Of a DNA stretch of 64,000 nucleotides, positions 55,041 through 63,993 are shown in pieces (the stretch's first letter is position 1; each line of letters begins with the position of its first letter). Under the pieces are notes generated by a model. The model saw only the letters and a list, made by a program, of their open reading frames with translations. It did no database searches and was not told the origin of the DNA. A program made the translations under genes and the position numbers. The DNA comes from CAZRGV01 sp964599655 (GTDB lineage Bacteria; Planctomycetota; Planctomycetia; Isosphaerales; Isosphaeraceae). The stretch is taken from positions 25,006 to 89,005 of the forward strand of contig CAZRGV010000007.1 of NCBI GenBank assembly GCA_964599655.1, given 5' to 3'.

Positions 55041-56528
55041 ATGCGTCAGCGAGTCCCAGTTCCCTCTCGTTCCGCAGGAGGTTTTTGCGGGCGAACCCGT
55101 CGCGAGTTCCTCTGGGAATCGGGAGCTGGTTTTACGGCCCTCGGCCTGGTGAATCTTCTTTCGAGAGATGGGTTCTTCGCTCAATCCGCCGGAGCGAGTG
55201 AAGTCGGACAAACCTCGGCCAATCCTCTTGCCCCCAAGCCTCCCCATTTCGCTCCAAAGGCAAAGAGTGTAATCTTTCTTTTCATGTATGGAGGACCAAG
55301 TCATGTCGATACGTTTGACTACAAGCCGAAGCTCTACGAACTTGACGGTAAGACAATCCCGGTGAAGACCTTCGGGCGAGGCGGCAAGAAGAACGAAGGA
55401 CGCGTCGTCGGACCGAAGTGGAGGTTTCGCCAGTACGGCGAGTGTGGCAAGTGGGTTAGCGACCTGTTCCCCAACCTGGCCACATGTGTCGACGATATCG
55501 CATTCCTTCACTCGATGACCGCCGACTCGCCGATCCATGGCTCGGCTATGCTACAGATGAACACAGGCAAGATCCTTTCTGGAAGCCCTTGCCTGGGATC
55601 TTGGGTGAACTATGGTCTGGGGAGCATCAACGAAAACCTGCCTGGCTTCGTTGTGATGCTCGACCCGACTGGCGGTCCGATCAGCGGTGCCAAGAATTGG
55701 TCGAGCGGCTATATGCCTGCGACCTACCAGGGTACGGTACTCCGCTCAGCGGGAGCGCCCGTTCTTGATCTGAAGCGTCCCGAAGGGATCAGCGAGGCCA
55801 CCCAGCGGCGATTGCTCGACACACTCAGAGATTACAATCAGGAACACCTGAAAGCGCGAGCGGATAACTCCAATCTCGCGGCTCGCATCGCCAGTTATGA
55901 GATGGCCTTCTCGATGCAGCGACACGCGCCTGAGGCTGTCGATCTGAGCCGGGAAACCGAAGAAACCAAAGCACTTTACGGCCTCGATGAGGAACGAACC
56001 CAGGAGTTTGGTCGTCGCTGCCTGCTCGCGAGGCGTCTGGTCGAGCGAGGAGTGCGGTTCGTGCAACTCTACGCCGGAGGCGCCCACAACGACAGCAACT
56101 GGGATGCGCACGGGGATCTTGAGAAGAACCACAATTTCCACGCGGGACGAACCGACAAGCCGATCGCCGGCCTGCTCAAGGATCTCAAGCGACGCGGTCT
56201 GCTCGACGAGACTCTCGTGATCTGGGGCGGCGAGTTCGGCCGTCAGCCGACCGCTGAGTATGCCAAGGGTACTGGTCGCGACCATAACGCCTATGGCTTT
56301 ACCATGTGGCTCGCCGGCGGCGGCATCCAGGGCGGTGTGAGCGTGGGGGAGACCGATGAGCTCGGCTCGGCGGCGATTGTGGATCGCCTTCACGTCAAGC
56401 ACCTGCACGCCACGGTCCTCAACCAGCTCGGGCTCGACCCTAACCGGCTCACCTACTTTTATGGCGGGCTTGATCAGAAGCTCGTCGGCGTGGAAGGCGC
56501 CGAACCGATCCACAAGATTGTCGGCTGA
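55041..56528 (+). CDS. DUF1501 protein
   Basis: 495 residues. The Tat-like TRREFLWESGAGFTALGLVNLL lies at 18-40. DUF1501 signatures: SVIFLFMYGGPSHVDTFDYKP, SMTADSPIHGSAMLQMNTG, RRLVERGVRFVQLYAGGAHNDSNWDAHGDL, LVIWGGEFGRQPTAEYAKGTGRDHN and DLHATVLNQLGLDPNRL-like KHLHATVLNQLGLDPNRL. GGAGG lies before the ATG. It is the partner of the PA14-bearing cytochrome protein gene 22 bp upstream. Confidence 0.92.
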   Translation: MRQRVPVPSRSAGGFCGRTRREFLWESGAGFTALGLVNLLSRDGFFAQSAGASEVGQTSANPLAPKPPHFAPKAKSVIFLFMYGGPSHVDTFDYKPKLYELDGKTIPVKTFGRGGKKNEGRVVGPKWRFRQYGECGKWVSDLFPNLATCVDDIAFLHSMTADSPIHGSAMLQMNTGKILSGSPCLGSWVNYGLGSINENLPGFVVMLDPTGGPISGAKNWSSGYMPATYQGTVLRSAGAPVLDLKRPEGISEATQRRLLDTLRDYNQEHLKARADNSNLAARIASYEMAFSMQRHAPEAVDLSRETEETKALYGLDEERTQEFGRRCLLARRLVERGVRFVQLYAGGAHNDSNWDAHGDLEKNHNFHAGRTDKPIAGLLKDLKRRGLLDETLVIWGGEFGRQPTAEYAKGTGRDHNAYGFTMWLAGGGIQGGVSVGETDELGSAAIVDRLHVKHLHATVLNQLGLDPNRLTYFYGGLDQKLVGVEGAEPIHKIVG

Positions 56529-56776
56529 TGCGATCGATCCGAATCATCGTGCCATCCGTTCACCTTGAAGAACCTAATCGATCCAGCTCTTTACGAGGCG
56601 GACTTCCTCTGGGTCAAAATCTCCATTTTTGAACCAGGTTCTGGGAGAACGTCATGCGAGGGGTTAGGATCGTCAAGACTCAAGCCGATACGTTGGTCCA
56701 CCAAGACAAGTGTGGCGATTCTCGACCGCGAACTTATCCGCCGTTTCGCATCGAACCCCCTGGAGAGGTAACCGAG

Positions 56777-59320
56777 ATGTTTCGATCCCCGACGCGGGCC
56801 GTCCTGACGTTGGTCTTGCTTGCGTCCTGTGCGCTGACCGTGGACGCGCAGTCTCCCTCGGCAACGCCCGCTAATCGGCTCAAGGTCAAGAACGACTTCA
56901 AGGTTGACTTGCTTTATTCGGTGCCGAAGGACACCCAGGGCTCCTGGGTGAACATGGCAGTCGATCCCAAGGGCCGGTTGATCGTCTCCGACCAGTACGG
57001 AAAACTCTACCGAGTGACCCTTCCTCCCGTGAGCGGGCCTGTCCAAGCTCCCAAGATCGAGCCGATTCCGGTCGAGATCGGGGAGGCTCAGGGGCTGCTT
57101 TGGGCGTTTGATAGCCTTTACGTCGTCGTGAACACCGGTGGTAGGTTCGCGAGCGGCCTTTACCGGGTGCTCGATACCGATGGCAACGACGAGCTCGACA
57201 AGGTGCAGATGCTCCGCAAGTTCATCGGCGCGGGAGAGCACGGCCCGCACGCGGTGCTGCTCGATCCGGATGGAAAGTCGCTGAACGTCGTCTGCGGTAA
57301 TGGAACCAAGTTGACCGAAATCGACGACTCGCGCGTCCCACTGGTCTGGGGCGAAGACCACCTACTTCCGAGGATGCCCGACGGGAATGGGTTCATGCGA
57401 GAGGTTCTCGCTCCCGGTGGTTGCATTTACCGCATCGATCCCGAGGGCAGCCACTGGGAGCTGCTCTCCGTGGGATATCGGAACCCGTATGACGCCGCCT
57501 ACAACCGCGAAGGCGAGTTGTTCACCTACGATGCCGACATGGAATGGGACATGAACACGCCATGGTATCGTCCCACTCGGGTCTGTCACGTCGTGAGCGG
57601 CTCGGAGTTCGGCTGGCGAAACGGAGCCGGCAAGTGGCCACCTTACTACCCCGACAGTCTTCCCGCCGCGGTGAATATCGGACCCGGTTCCCCCACCGGA
57701 GTGACCTTCGGGTACGGCGCGAAATTCCCCTCGAAGTACCAGACTGCGTTTTACATCTGCGACTGGAGCTACGGCAAACTTTACGCCGTTCACCTCCAGC
57801 CCAAGGGGGCGAGTTACACTGGGGAATTTGAGGAGTTCATTACCGGCACTCCATTGCCGCTGACCGACATCCTGGTGAATCCTAAAGACGGCGCGATGTA
57901 CTTCACCGTCGGCGGCCGTCGCACCCAGTCGGGTCTTTATCGCGTGACGTACGTCGGCGATGAGCCCACGACGCCCGCTCCCGCCGCCAGCGATGCCGGG
58001 GCTGAGGCCCGTGCGATCCGTCACAGGCTCGAAGCCTTCCACGGCCACAAGGATTCGAAGGCCGTCGATGTTGCCTGGCCCTACCTGAGCAATCCCGACC
58101 GTTTCCTTCGCTGGGCCGCTCGGGTCGCGATCGAGCATCAGGATCCCGCATCCTGGCGCGACCGGGCTCTCTCCGAGAAGGATCCTCAGGCCGCGATTCA
58201 ATCCCTGCTGGCACTGGTTCGAGTCAGTGCGTCCGATCCCTTCCACCGAAAGCCGACGGACCCGAAACCCGACCCCGCACTCAAGGCCCGAATCCTGAAG
58301 GCCCTTGAGAACATCCAGTGGGACGACCTGAGCTCTTCACAGAAAGTCGACCTTCTCCGCGTCTACGCCGTCTTCTTCAATCGCATGGGGCCGCCCGATG
58401 AGGAGACGGCCGCTCGAGTGATTGCTCGATTCGACCCGCTCTATCCCACCCGCTCTCTCGAGCAGAACGCGATGCTTTGCCAGTTGCTCGTTTACCTGCA
58501 AGCGCCCAGCGTCGCGGAGAAGACGATCACCCTGATGTCAAAGGCCCCGACTCAGGAAGAGCAGATCGAATATGCCCAGGACCTACGAGTGCTGAAGAAT
58601 GGCTGGACGCCCGAATTGCGACGCGCCTATTTCTCCTGGTTCCAGAAGGCATCCAGCTTTAAGGGCGGTAACAGCTTCACGGGATTCATGAGGATTATCA
58701 AGGATGATGCTCTGGCAACCCTGACCGAGGAGGAAAAGATCGCGCTGAAGCCCATCCTTGACGCCAAAAAACCGTCCGAGTCCATGACTGTCGCGCCTCC
58801 CCGGCCATTCGTCAAGGCGTGGACTATCGATGAACTAATCCCCATGATCGAGAAGAATCTCAAGAATCGCGACTTCGACCATGGGCGATCCATGTTCGCC
58901 GCGGCGCAGTGCTTTTCGTGCCACCGCTACAACAATGAGGGTGGCTCGTTCGGTCCCGACCTGACCGCCGTCTCCGGCCGGTTCAACGTCCGAGACCTGC
59001 TGGAATCAATCGTGACGCCGAGCAAAACGATAAGCGACCAGTACGAGGCCGTCACGATCGCCACGACCGACGGCGAGATCGTCACCGGCCGTATCGTCAA
59101 CCTCCACGGCGACATTCTTACCGTCAACACCAATATGCTCGATCCCAACGGCCTGGTGAACATCAACCGAAACAAGGTCGAGGAAATGAAGCCGTCGCCC
59201 GTCTCGATGATGCCGGAAGGATTGTTGAACACGATGAACGAACAGGAGATCCTGGACCTGATGGCCTATCTCCTCTCTCGCGGCGACCCGGACCATGAAG
59301 TGTTCCACACGCGAAAGTGA
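56777..59320 (+). CDS. Beta-propeller (sorbosone dehydrogenase-like)-HEAT-haem-binding protein
   Basis: 847 residues. The signal peptide is RAVLTLVLLASCALTVDAQS. About 30-400 form a six-bladed propeller of the L-sorbosone/PQQ dehydrogenase type (GPHAVLLDPDGKSLNVVCGNG, GCIYRIDPEGSHWELLSVGYRNPYD). A helical HEAT-like middle (about 410-680) follows. The C-terminal planctomycete haem domain (TIGR02603-type) carries C712-F-S-C715-H716 and EGGSFGPDLTAVSGRF. No quinone-binding residues are assured. It is the third gene of the 52073-59320 cluster, probably a secreted redox protein. The ATG at 56777 starts a proper signal peptide; the frame is open to 56654. The preceding 248-bp gap contains no gene. 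Confidence 0.9.
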   Translation: MFRSPTRAVLTLVLLASCALTVDAQSPSATPANRLKVKNDFKVDLLYSVPKDTQGSWVNMAVDPKGRLIVSDQYGKLYRVTLPPVSGPVQAPKIEPIPVEIGEAQGLLWAFDSLYVVVNTGGRFASGLYRVLDTDGNDELDKVQMLRKFIGAGEHGPHAVLLDPDGKSLNVVCGNGTKLTEIDDSRVPLVWGEDHLLPRMPDGNGFMREVLAPGGCIYRIDPEGSHWELLSVGYRNPYDAAYNREGELFTYDADMEWDMNTPWYRPTRVCHVVSGSEFGWRNGAGKWPPYYPDSLPAAVNIGPGSPTGVTFGYGAKFPSKYQTAFYICDWSYGKLYAVHLQPKGASYTGEFEEFITGTPLPLTDILVNPKDGAMYFTVGGRRTQSGLYRVTYVGDEPTTPAPAASDAGAEARAIRHRLEAFHGHKDSKAVDVAWPYLSNPDRFLRWAARVAIEHQDPASWRDRALSEKDPQAAIQSLLALVRVSASDPFHRKPTDPKPDPALKARILKALENIQWDDLSSSQKVDLLRVYAVFFNRMGPPDEETAARVIARFDPLYPTRSLEQNAMLCQLLVYLQAPSVAEKTITLMSKAPTQEEQIEYAQDLRVLKNGWTPELRRAYFSWFQKASSFKGGNSFTGFMRIIKDDALATLTEEEKIALKPILDAKKPSESMTVAPPRPFVKAWTIDELIPMIEKNLKNRDFDHGRSMFAAAQCFSCHRYNNEGGSFGPDLTAVSGRFNVRDLLESIVTPSKTISDQYEAVTIATTDGEIVTGRIVNLHGDILTVNTNMLDPNGLVNINRNKVEEMKPSPVSMMPEGLLNTMNEQEILDLMAYLLSRGDPDHEVFHTRK

Positions 59321-59390
59321 AGGGCGCTGAGCAGCGAGGCGACATGATGCCTTCAAATCGCCGAAGGCTCCTTACGATCGCCGGGCAACG

Positions 59391-59439
59391 ACAAACGACA
59401 ATCGGCGCCCATGAGACTGCGGCGCCGATTGTCGTTTGT
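59391..59439. terminator. Perfect 19-bp inverted repeat between convergent genes
   Basis: ACAAACGACAATCGGCGCC (59391-59409) is exactly complementary to 59421-59439, with an 11-nt loop. It lies between the stops of the propeller gene (plus) and the symporter-family gene (minus), and could stop transcription in both directions. No T-run follows. Confidence 0.7.
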
Positions 59440-59471
59440 GTGGAATCCGCGTGCAATTATGCGTTACATCA

Positions 59472-60494
59472 TCAAGATAAGTGGGTCGGCTCGACTGCAT
59501 GCTCACTTGGCAAGGTTTCTTCGATCGGTTCCGAGGCAAGGGCATCCTCGCGCACTTCCTCCATTGGGGGTGGCAGCCGGCCCCAAATCTGCGCCAGAAT
59601 CGTTCCAGTGAGCATACACCCAAATGTATACAAGGCACCAGGAATAGCAATCGCGGGACGGTCGGGAAACAGACTCAAGGCGAGCGTTGTACCCAACCCG
59701 GCGTTCTGCATGCCGATCTCAAGGGTCAAGGCTCTTCGCATCGATGACGAGAGCCGCACGACCCGGGCACTCAGGTTTCCAGCGAGATAGCCGAGCAAGT
59801 TCACGCCAAGCAGGGCGACCAATAGTTGAGGGTTCGGATCAGCCAGTTTCGCTCGGTTTGATGCAACGACAACGGCGATAATCCACAGGATTGCCAGATT
59901 CGCCACAACCGTTCCAATCGGTCGCGCCCAGCCTTGCCAGTGTGTCAGACGACGACCAACCAAATGACCAGTCAGTACGGGAAGCACCACATAGCCCACC
60001 AGCTCGATGATCGTGCGAGCCACGGGAAACGCCACGTCGATGTGGCCCATCGTCCACTTCAATGCCAGCGGAACCACCAGAGGCGATAGCAAGGTCGCCG
60101 TCGTCGTCAGGCTCACCGAGTAGCTGACGTTCCCTCTCGCCAAGAGCGTCAACACGTTCGAGGCCATCGCCCCTGGCACACAACCGACCAGAAACACCCC
60201 CACCATCGAGTCTCGGTCCGGGGCCAGCATCCAGCTAAATCCAAAGGCTAGCAGGGGCATCGCTGTGTACTGGATAGCGGTACCGTACAAGACCATTGGC
60301 CAGCGAACGGCCAACTGCCGTACCTCATTCCGGGGCAGAAGCCAACCAATCACGAACATGGCGAAGGCGATCAACGGCCAAAGCCAGCCCTTGCTGACGA
60401 GAAAAGGGTCGTTACCTTCCCCGAACCAGTCGGGCCAAACAAACGCCAGGGCTGAGATCGCGACCAGGCCGAGCAAGACGAGTCGTGGTGACAT
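59472..60494 (-). CDS. Bile acid:sodium symporter-family membrane protein
   Basis: 340 residues with about nine hydrophobic segments, the size and pattern of the BASS/ArsB-like NBAC family. Conserved blocks are GCVPGAMASNVLTLLARGN (sodium-site region) and LEIGMQNAGLGTTLAL. The C-terminus is an acidic soluble tail (EEVREDALASEPIEETLPSE). Family members take up organic anions such as bile acids, pantoate or pyruvate; the real substrate is unknown. It is preceded on the same strand by the GH5 gene (102 bp), so the two may share a transcript. Confidence 0.88.
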   Translation of the reverse strand: MSPRLVLLGLVAISALAFVWPDWFGEGNDPFLVSKGWLWPLIAFAMFVIGWLLPRNEVRQLAVRWPMVLYGTAIQYTAMPLLAFGFSWMLAPDRDSMVGVFLVGCVPGAMASNVLTLLARGNVSYSVSLTTTATLLSPLVVPLALKWTMGHIDVAFPVARTIIELVGYVVLPVLTGHLVGRRLTHWQGWARPIGTVVANLAILWIIAVVVASNRAKLADPNPQLLVALLGVNLLGYLAGNLSARVVRLSSSMRRALTLEIGMQNAGLGTTLALSLFPDRPAIAIPGALYTFGCMLTGTILAQIWGRLPPPMEEVREDALASEPIEETLPSEHAVEPTHLS

Positions 60495-60596
60495 TCTCGG
60501 GAATCCAAATTGGACACGCGATCGGACCGGGCCACTTCGACGTCCGTCGTATGGACGATTCCTCTCAACGCAAAGAAATCGCTCGCTGATCGTCGA

Positions 60597-61694
60597 TCAT
60601 TTCAGACGCTTCGCCCGACGTTCGAATAACTCGAGCCAGCCAAGTAGCATCGCGTCGGGAATCGTGTTCGATCGGCGAAGTTCCTCCGTGGTCTTGCCCC
60701 AGTAAAAGCCGATCCATCCGGCGGCAACCTTGCCCGATTCGTTCAGGAATTGCTCGAACTCAGTCATCGAGCACCTCAGGGGAAAGGTCTCCTCGATCAG
60801 TACGGGCTTGCCAACCACGAATCCTTTAAGTGTTTCAAGATCCTGGTCGACCTTGCCGCGTTCGGGGTAAAGGTGAACGCAAATGAAATCGAGCTCCTCG
60901 GCAATCGTCCCGGGCACGAAGCCTGAGGACAGTCCGGGCCGATCAAGGCTCCAGGGAACCAACCCGACAGTGATCAGGTGCCGTGGGTCTTTCTTGCGAA
61001 TGGCCGTCGCGAGCGTTTGAATCCACGACTTGGCGACTTCGGGTCTCGGACGACCCGTCTGATCGAGCGTGATGAACTGAACGAAATGCTTACCGGCGAA
61101 GGCGGGCCCCAGCCAATCACCCGGTTTGCGTTTGTCGCCCGGCACAACCGGCTCGTTCATCAGGTCGTAGCAGAAGACGGCCGGGCTCTTCGCGCAACGC
61201 TCGGCGATCGCCTCCCAGAACCGGACCTGAACCGCCCATCGATCCGTCTCGGAGAGCGCATCGTACCACTCGGGCACGTCCTGCTTGTGGTAACATCCCA
61301 GACCGGTAATGTCGAGGTAAAGCCCCAATCGCTCGGCCAGTTCGAGCAGGCGGCCCAGTTGTTCTAGGTTCTTTTCGTTGGGCTGATCCTTCGCCTCCAG
61401 GAACTTGCCGAGTTGGAGATGGACCCGGACGACATTCGCGCCCAGATCCTTCATCTCCCGGAAGTCCGCCTCAACCTTGGGCCATTCGGTGTCCCAGTAA
61501 TCCTCGATCAATTGCCCACGCTCGTCGTGGTCGTAGTTGAAACCCCAGGGTGTGAACCGCTCTTCCGACCTCTCAAAAGCAAAACCCCGACCATTCGGGG
61601 AAACGCGAATCCAATCCGTAGCCAGGAGACGATCTGGCCAGATCCCGACAACCAGGAACCACAGGAAAACGCCGACTCTCGTGAATCTCGCCAT
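60597..61694 (-). CDS. Glycoside hydrolase family 5-type secreted enzyme
   Basis: 365 residues. The signal peptide is RVGVFLWFLVVGIWPDRLLA. The TIM barrel has FTPWGFNYDHDERG, LGANVVRVHLQLGKFL, the acid/base E181 in YDLMNEPVV and the nucleophile E300 in KPVLIEETFPL, both in GH5-like positions. Substrate cannot be assigned: GH5 covers cellulases, mannanases and others. GGGGGTG lies before the ATG. Confidence 0.85.
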   Translation of the reverse strand: MARFTRVGVFLWFLVVGIWPDRLLATDWIRVSPNGRGFAFERSEERFTPWGFNYDHDERGQLIEDYWDTEWPKVEADFREMKDLGANVVRVHLQLGKFLEAKDQPNEKNLEQLGRLLELAERLGLYLDITGLGCYHKQDVPEWYDALSETDRWAVQVRFWEAIAERCAKSPAVFCYDLMNEPVVPGDKRKPGDWLGPAFAGKHFVQFITLDQTGRPRPEVAKSWIQTLATAIRKKDPRHLITVGLVPWSLDRPGLSSGFVPGTIAEELDFICVHLYPERGKVDQDLETLKGFVVGKPVLIEETFPLRCSMTEFEQFLNESGKVAAGWIGFYWGKTTEELRRSNTIPDAMLLGWLELFERRAKRLK

Positions 61695-61947
61695 CGTTCA
61701 CCCCCAAGTCGATCGAGAGAATCCGCGACGCGAATCCTCACAAAGCCCTATCATCGCCTTCCGCGACGACCACGTCATCACTCAACCCGAACAACCAGAC
61801 GAATCTCGACCGACACGAGACAGGCAACCACTCGACATGCGATAATCGCCTCGACCTGGAACAGTCCCTGTAGGAACGGATGATCGACCCAGCCCGCCTT
61901 CCGGCCGAGCCGGCAGAATCTCCTAATGGATGCAACGAGGAAACAAC

Positions 61948-62496
61948 ATGAGCGAACGCATCATTTTGCGAACCGGCGAAACCCTTGTCGAGGGAACCGA
62001 GGACTACATGGCTGCGGAGCCCGAGGTCGTCATCGGAGAGCTCGATGGCCCAGTCGGACTGGCCCTGGCCAATCTCATCGGCGATCAGGTCAAGGGTCAT
62101 ACCCGGGTTTTCGCGATCCTGAATAGTGATGTCCAGGTCCGGCCCGCGACGGTCATGGTCAGCAAGGTGACCGTCAAGGACTCCCGATACACCAACATCC
62201 TGATGGGCACTGTCCAGGCGGCGATCGCGAACGGTGTGCTCGACGCGGTCCGCGCCGGTGACATTCCCAGGGAGAAGGTCAACGACCTCGGCATTATCTA
62301 CTCCGTCTGGCTCGATCCTTCCATAACCGAGATCGTCAACCTCGATCACAAGATGCTTTTCGACATTCATCGTGAGGCGACCGCCAAGGTTCTTCGCAAG
62401 GCCATGCGGAACGAGCCGTCGATCGAGTGGCTGCTAGAAAACCAAGACAAGGTCGAGCATTATTTTCATAGGCAGGGGCTCGAAGGTCACCTTTGA
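61948..62496 (+). CDS. Formaldehyde-activating enzyme (Fae)-like protein lacking the usual His
   Basis: 182 residues. The fold is that of Fae, which condenses formaldehyde with tetrahydromethanopterin in C1 metabolism of methylotrophs and planctomycetes. Recognisable parts are ILRTGETLVEG, VMVSKVTVKDSRYTNILMGTVQAAIANGVLDAV and the end KMLFDIHREATAKVLRKAM. At the position where Fae has E-V-A-H-I-D-L, the protein has EVVIGEL, so the catalytic histidine is missing. It may be a non-canonical paralogue of unknown activity. GAGG lies seven bases before the ATG. The neighbouring genes are unrelated to C1 metabolism. Confidence 0.82.
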   Translation: MSERIILRTGETLVEGTEDYMAAEPEVVIGELDGPVGLALANLIGDQVKGHTRVFAILNSDVQVRPATVMVSKVTVKDSRYTNILMGTVQAAIANGVLDAVRAGDIPREKVNDLGIIYSVWLDPSITEIVNLDHKMLFDIHREATAKVLRKAMRNEPSIEWLLENQDKVEHYFHRQGLEGHL

Positions 62497-63017
62497 GCCT
62501 GCCGAAGGTTCGTAATAGTTCAATCGAGACGATCACTTGCGAATCATCGACCTTTTGGCCCCGATTGCCCCCACCTTGCCTGGAGTCGCACCTTTCGAGC
62601 GTATCGAGAGAACGTTCACCTCGTCTCGTGTTTTCCCTTGAAGATTGAGGGCGGGAGTGCCGGCCCGGCACGTGTCGTGGCGATCTTGCCTGACTGAGTC
62701 ACACACCGCCCAGGAATCGAGCAACCCAGCACGGTAATGCTCTCTCAGTGTGCACGTTTTCCCTTATCGTGGCCGCGTTGCTCAAAGTTACACCTTCGCC
62801 TATCCCCTTCCTCATCGAATAGTGATTCGGATTTCGTTACGCAACTTGTTAATTCCGAGAGAGAAGCGTCGTGAGTCTTTTAGAGAACGCGCGGGTGTGA
62901 ACCTTTGGTCGGGAATTTGCATCTACTTGGTATTTGCATCTACTTGGTAACGGTCCTAGACTCTCACCTGGGGATGGGGCCACGGGTCCGAATCAGTGGT
63001 TGTGGAAGGGAACGGGC
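62497..63017. other. 521-bp gene-free region with a tandem repeat
   Basis: No gene or RNA recognised. The only structured element is the 17-bp tandem duplication at 62915-62948. The region would contain the promoter for the small gene at 63018. Confidence 0.5.
62915..62948. repeat. 17-bp perfect tandem duplication
   Basis: ATTTGCATCTACTTGGT twice in a row (62915-62931, 62932-62948), 70 bp upstream of the small gene. Either a slippage duplication or a repeated protein-binding site. Confidence 0.9.
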
Positions 63018-63278
63018 ATGGACAACCAACGGAAGGAACAAATCGAACGGATCGAGACCCTGAACGGGCTGATGGAACGTCTCTGCTCCTCGGACTTGAC
63101 TCTGGGCGAATCAAAGATCCTCCGGGCAAAGCTCGCAACACTCATAGATCGATCCAGCCGCGACAATTCATTGGATCGGGAGGCACCCAACCCCCCGCAG
63201 TTCCCGATCCGAGTCTGGCACCAAGCCCTATCAGGAGAAGCTCCGCTGGAGGGATCAACCTTCTGTGTTTTCGGCTGA
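63018..63278 (+). CDS. Small conserved-type planctomycete protein, function unknown
   Basis: 86 residues. The start is MDNQRKEQIERIETLNGLMERLCSS, helical and charged, followed by LTLGESKILRAKLATLID, a pattern I recall in small planctomycete proteins. There is no signal peptide or motif. GGAAGGGAACGGG precedes the ATG. It converges with the methyltransferase gene (54 bp between stops). Confidence 0.5.
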   Translation: MDNQRKEQIERIETLNGLMERLCSSDLTLGESKILRAKLATLIDRSSRDNSLDREAPNPPQFPIRVWHQALSGEAPLEGSTFCVFG

Positions 63279-63332
63279 TCGAAACGCCTGCCCGTTTCGC
63301 AAACTCGCCATCCAGTCCTCTGTGCCGCCCAG

Positions 63333-63968
63333 TCACTTCCTGGCCACCCCCCGAAAAAATGTGCCATGCGTCCTGGGCATGCGGTCCATTTCGAATCGTT
63401 CCCACGACACGTCTTCGAACGGCTGGGCCATTACGGCGGTCGCAACATCAAGATCGAGCCGGCACCCATCACCGATTCGTCGCTGGATCGGATTGAGCCG
63501 GCGCTGCCATAGCTGGACCTTTGGATCGTCGCTCAGACCGTGTTCCAGAAACACGAAACAGCCGCCAGGCTTGAGCACGCGGAAAATCTCCCCGAGTGCC
63601 TGATCCACCTCGCGAATGCTGCAAAGCGTCCACGTGCTGACCACGTGGTCAAAGCTCGCCGCGTCGAACGGCAGTTGCTCGCCGCTTATCAATGTTGAGT
63701 CCACCGTGATCTCACTCGCTTCCAGCCGCCGTCGGGAGAGACGTGACATGCCGGGGTTCGGGTCAACGGTGGTGATCTTTCGAACGTGCGCCGGATAATG
63801 CGGTAGATTCAAGCCAGTGCCGAAGCCGATTTCCAGCACTTCGCCACCGACGTCCGCGAGCACTTCCTGGCGAAGCGCGGCAATCCTCGAATCTCGCATC
63901 GCCCACTCGCAAAGGCGAGGAAAGATCCACGTTGAATAGAATTTTTTCTTTGATGACACGGCGACCAC
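63333..63968 (-). CDS. Class I SAM-dependent methyltransferase, 5' end replaced by adapter sequence
   Basis: About 205 genuine residues. The Rossmann-like motif I is VLEIGFGTGLNLPHYP; later motifs are TVDPNPGM, FDHVVSTWTLCSIREVDQAL and RVLKPGGCFVFLEHG. Together they resemble the Methyltransf_11 class, with a METTL7-like N-terminus FYSTWIFPRLCEWAM. Substrate unknown. The frame starts with GTG at 63968, but the first codons (63953-63968) fall in P5 adapter-like sequence, so the real N-terminus is not in this window. Confidence 0.8.
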   Translation of the reverse strand: MVAVSSKKKFYSTWIFPRLCEWAMRDSRIAALRQEVLADVGGEVLEIGFGTGLNLPHYPAHVRKITTVDPNPGMSRLSRRRLEASEITVDSTLISGEQLPFDAASFDHVVSTWTLCSIREVDQALGEIFRVLKPGGCFVFLEHGLSDDPKVQLWQRRLNPIQRRIGDGCRLDLDVATAVMAQPFEDVSWERFEMDRMPRTHGTFFRGVARK

Positions 63969-63993
63969 CGAGACCTACACTCTTTCCCGACGC
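63953..63993. other. Illumina P5 adapter-like contamination at the sequence end
   Basis: Bases 63953-63988 match 34 of 36 bases of the P5 adapter as I remember it, beginning ATGAYACGGCGACCACCGAG; mismatches are at 63957 and 63974. GACGC (63989-63993) matches the adapter again after a five-base deletion. The stretch is almost certainly not genomic. Confidence 0.9.
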
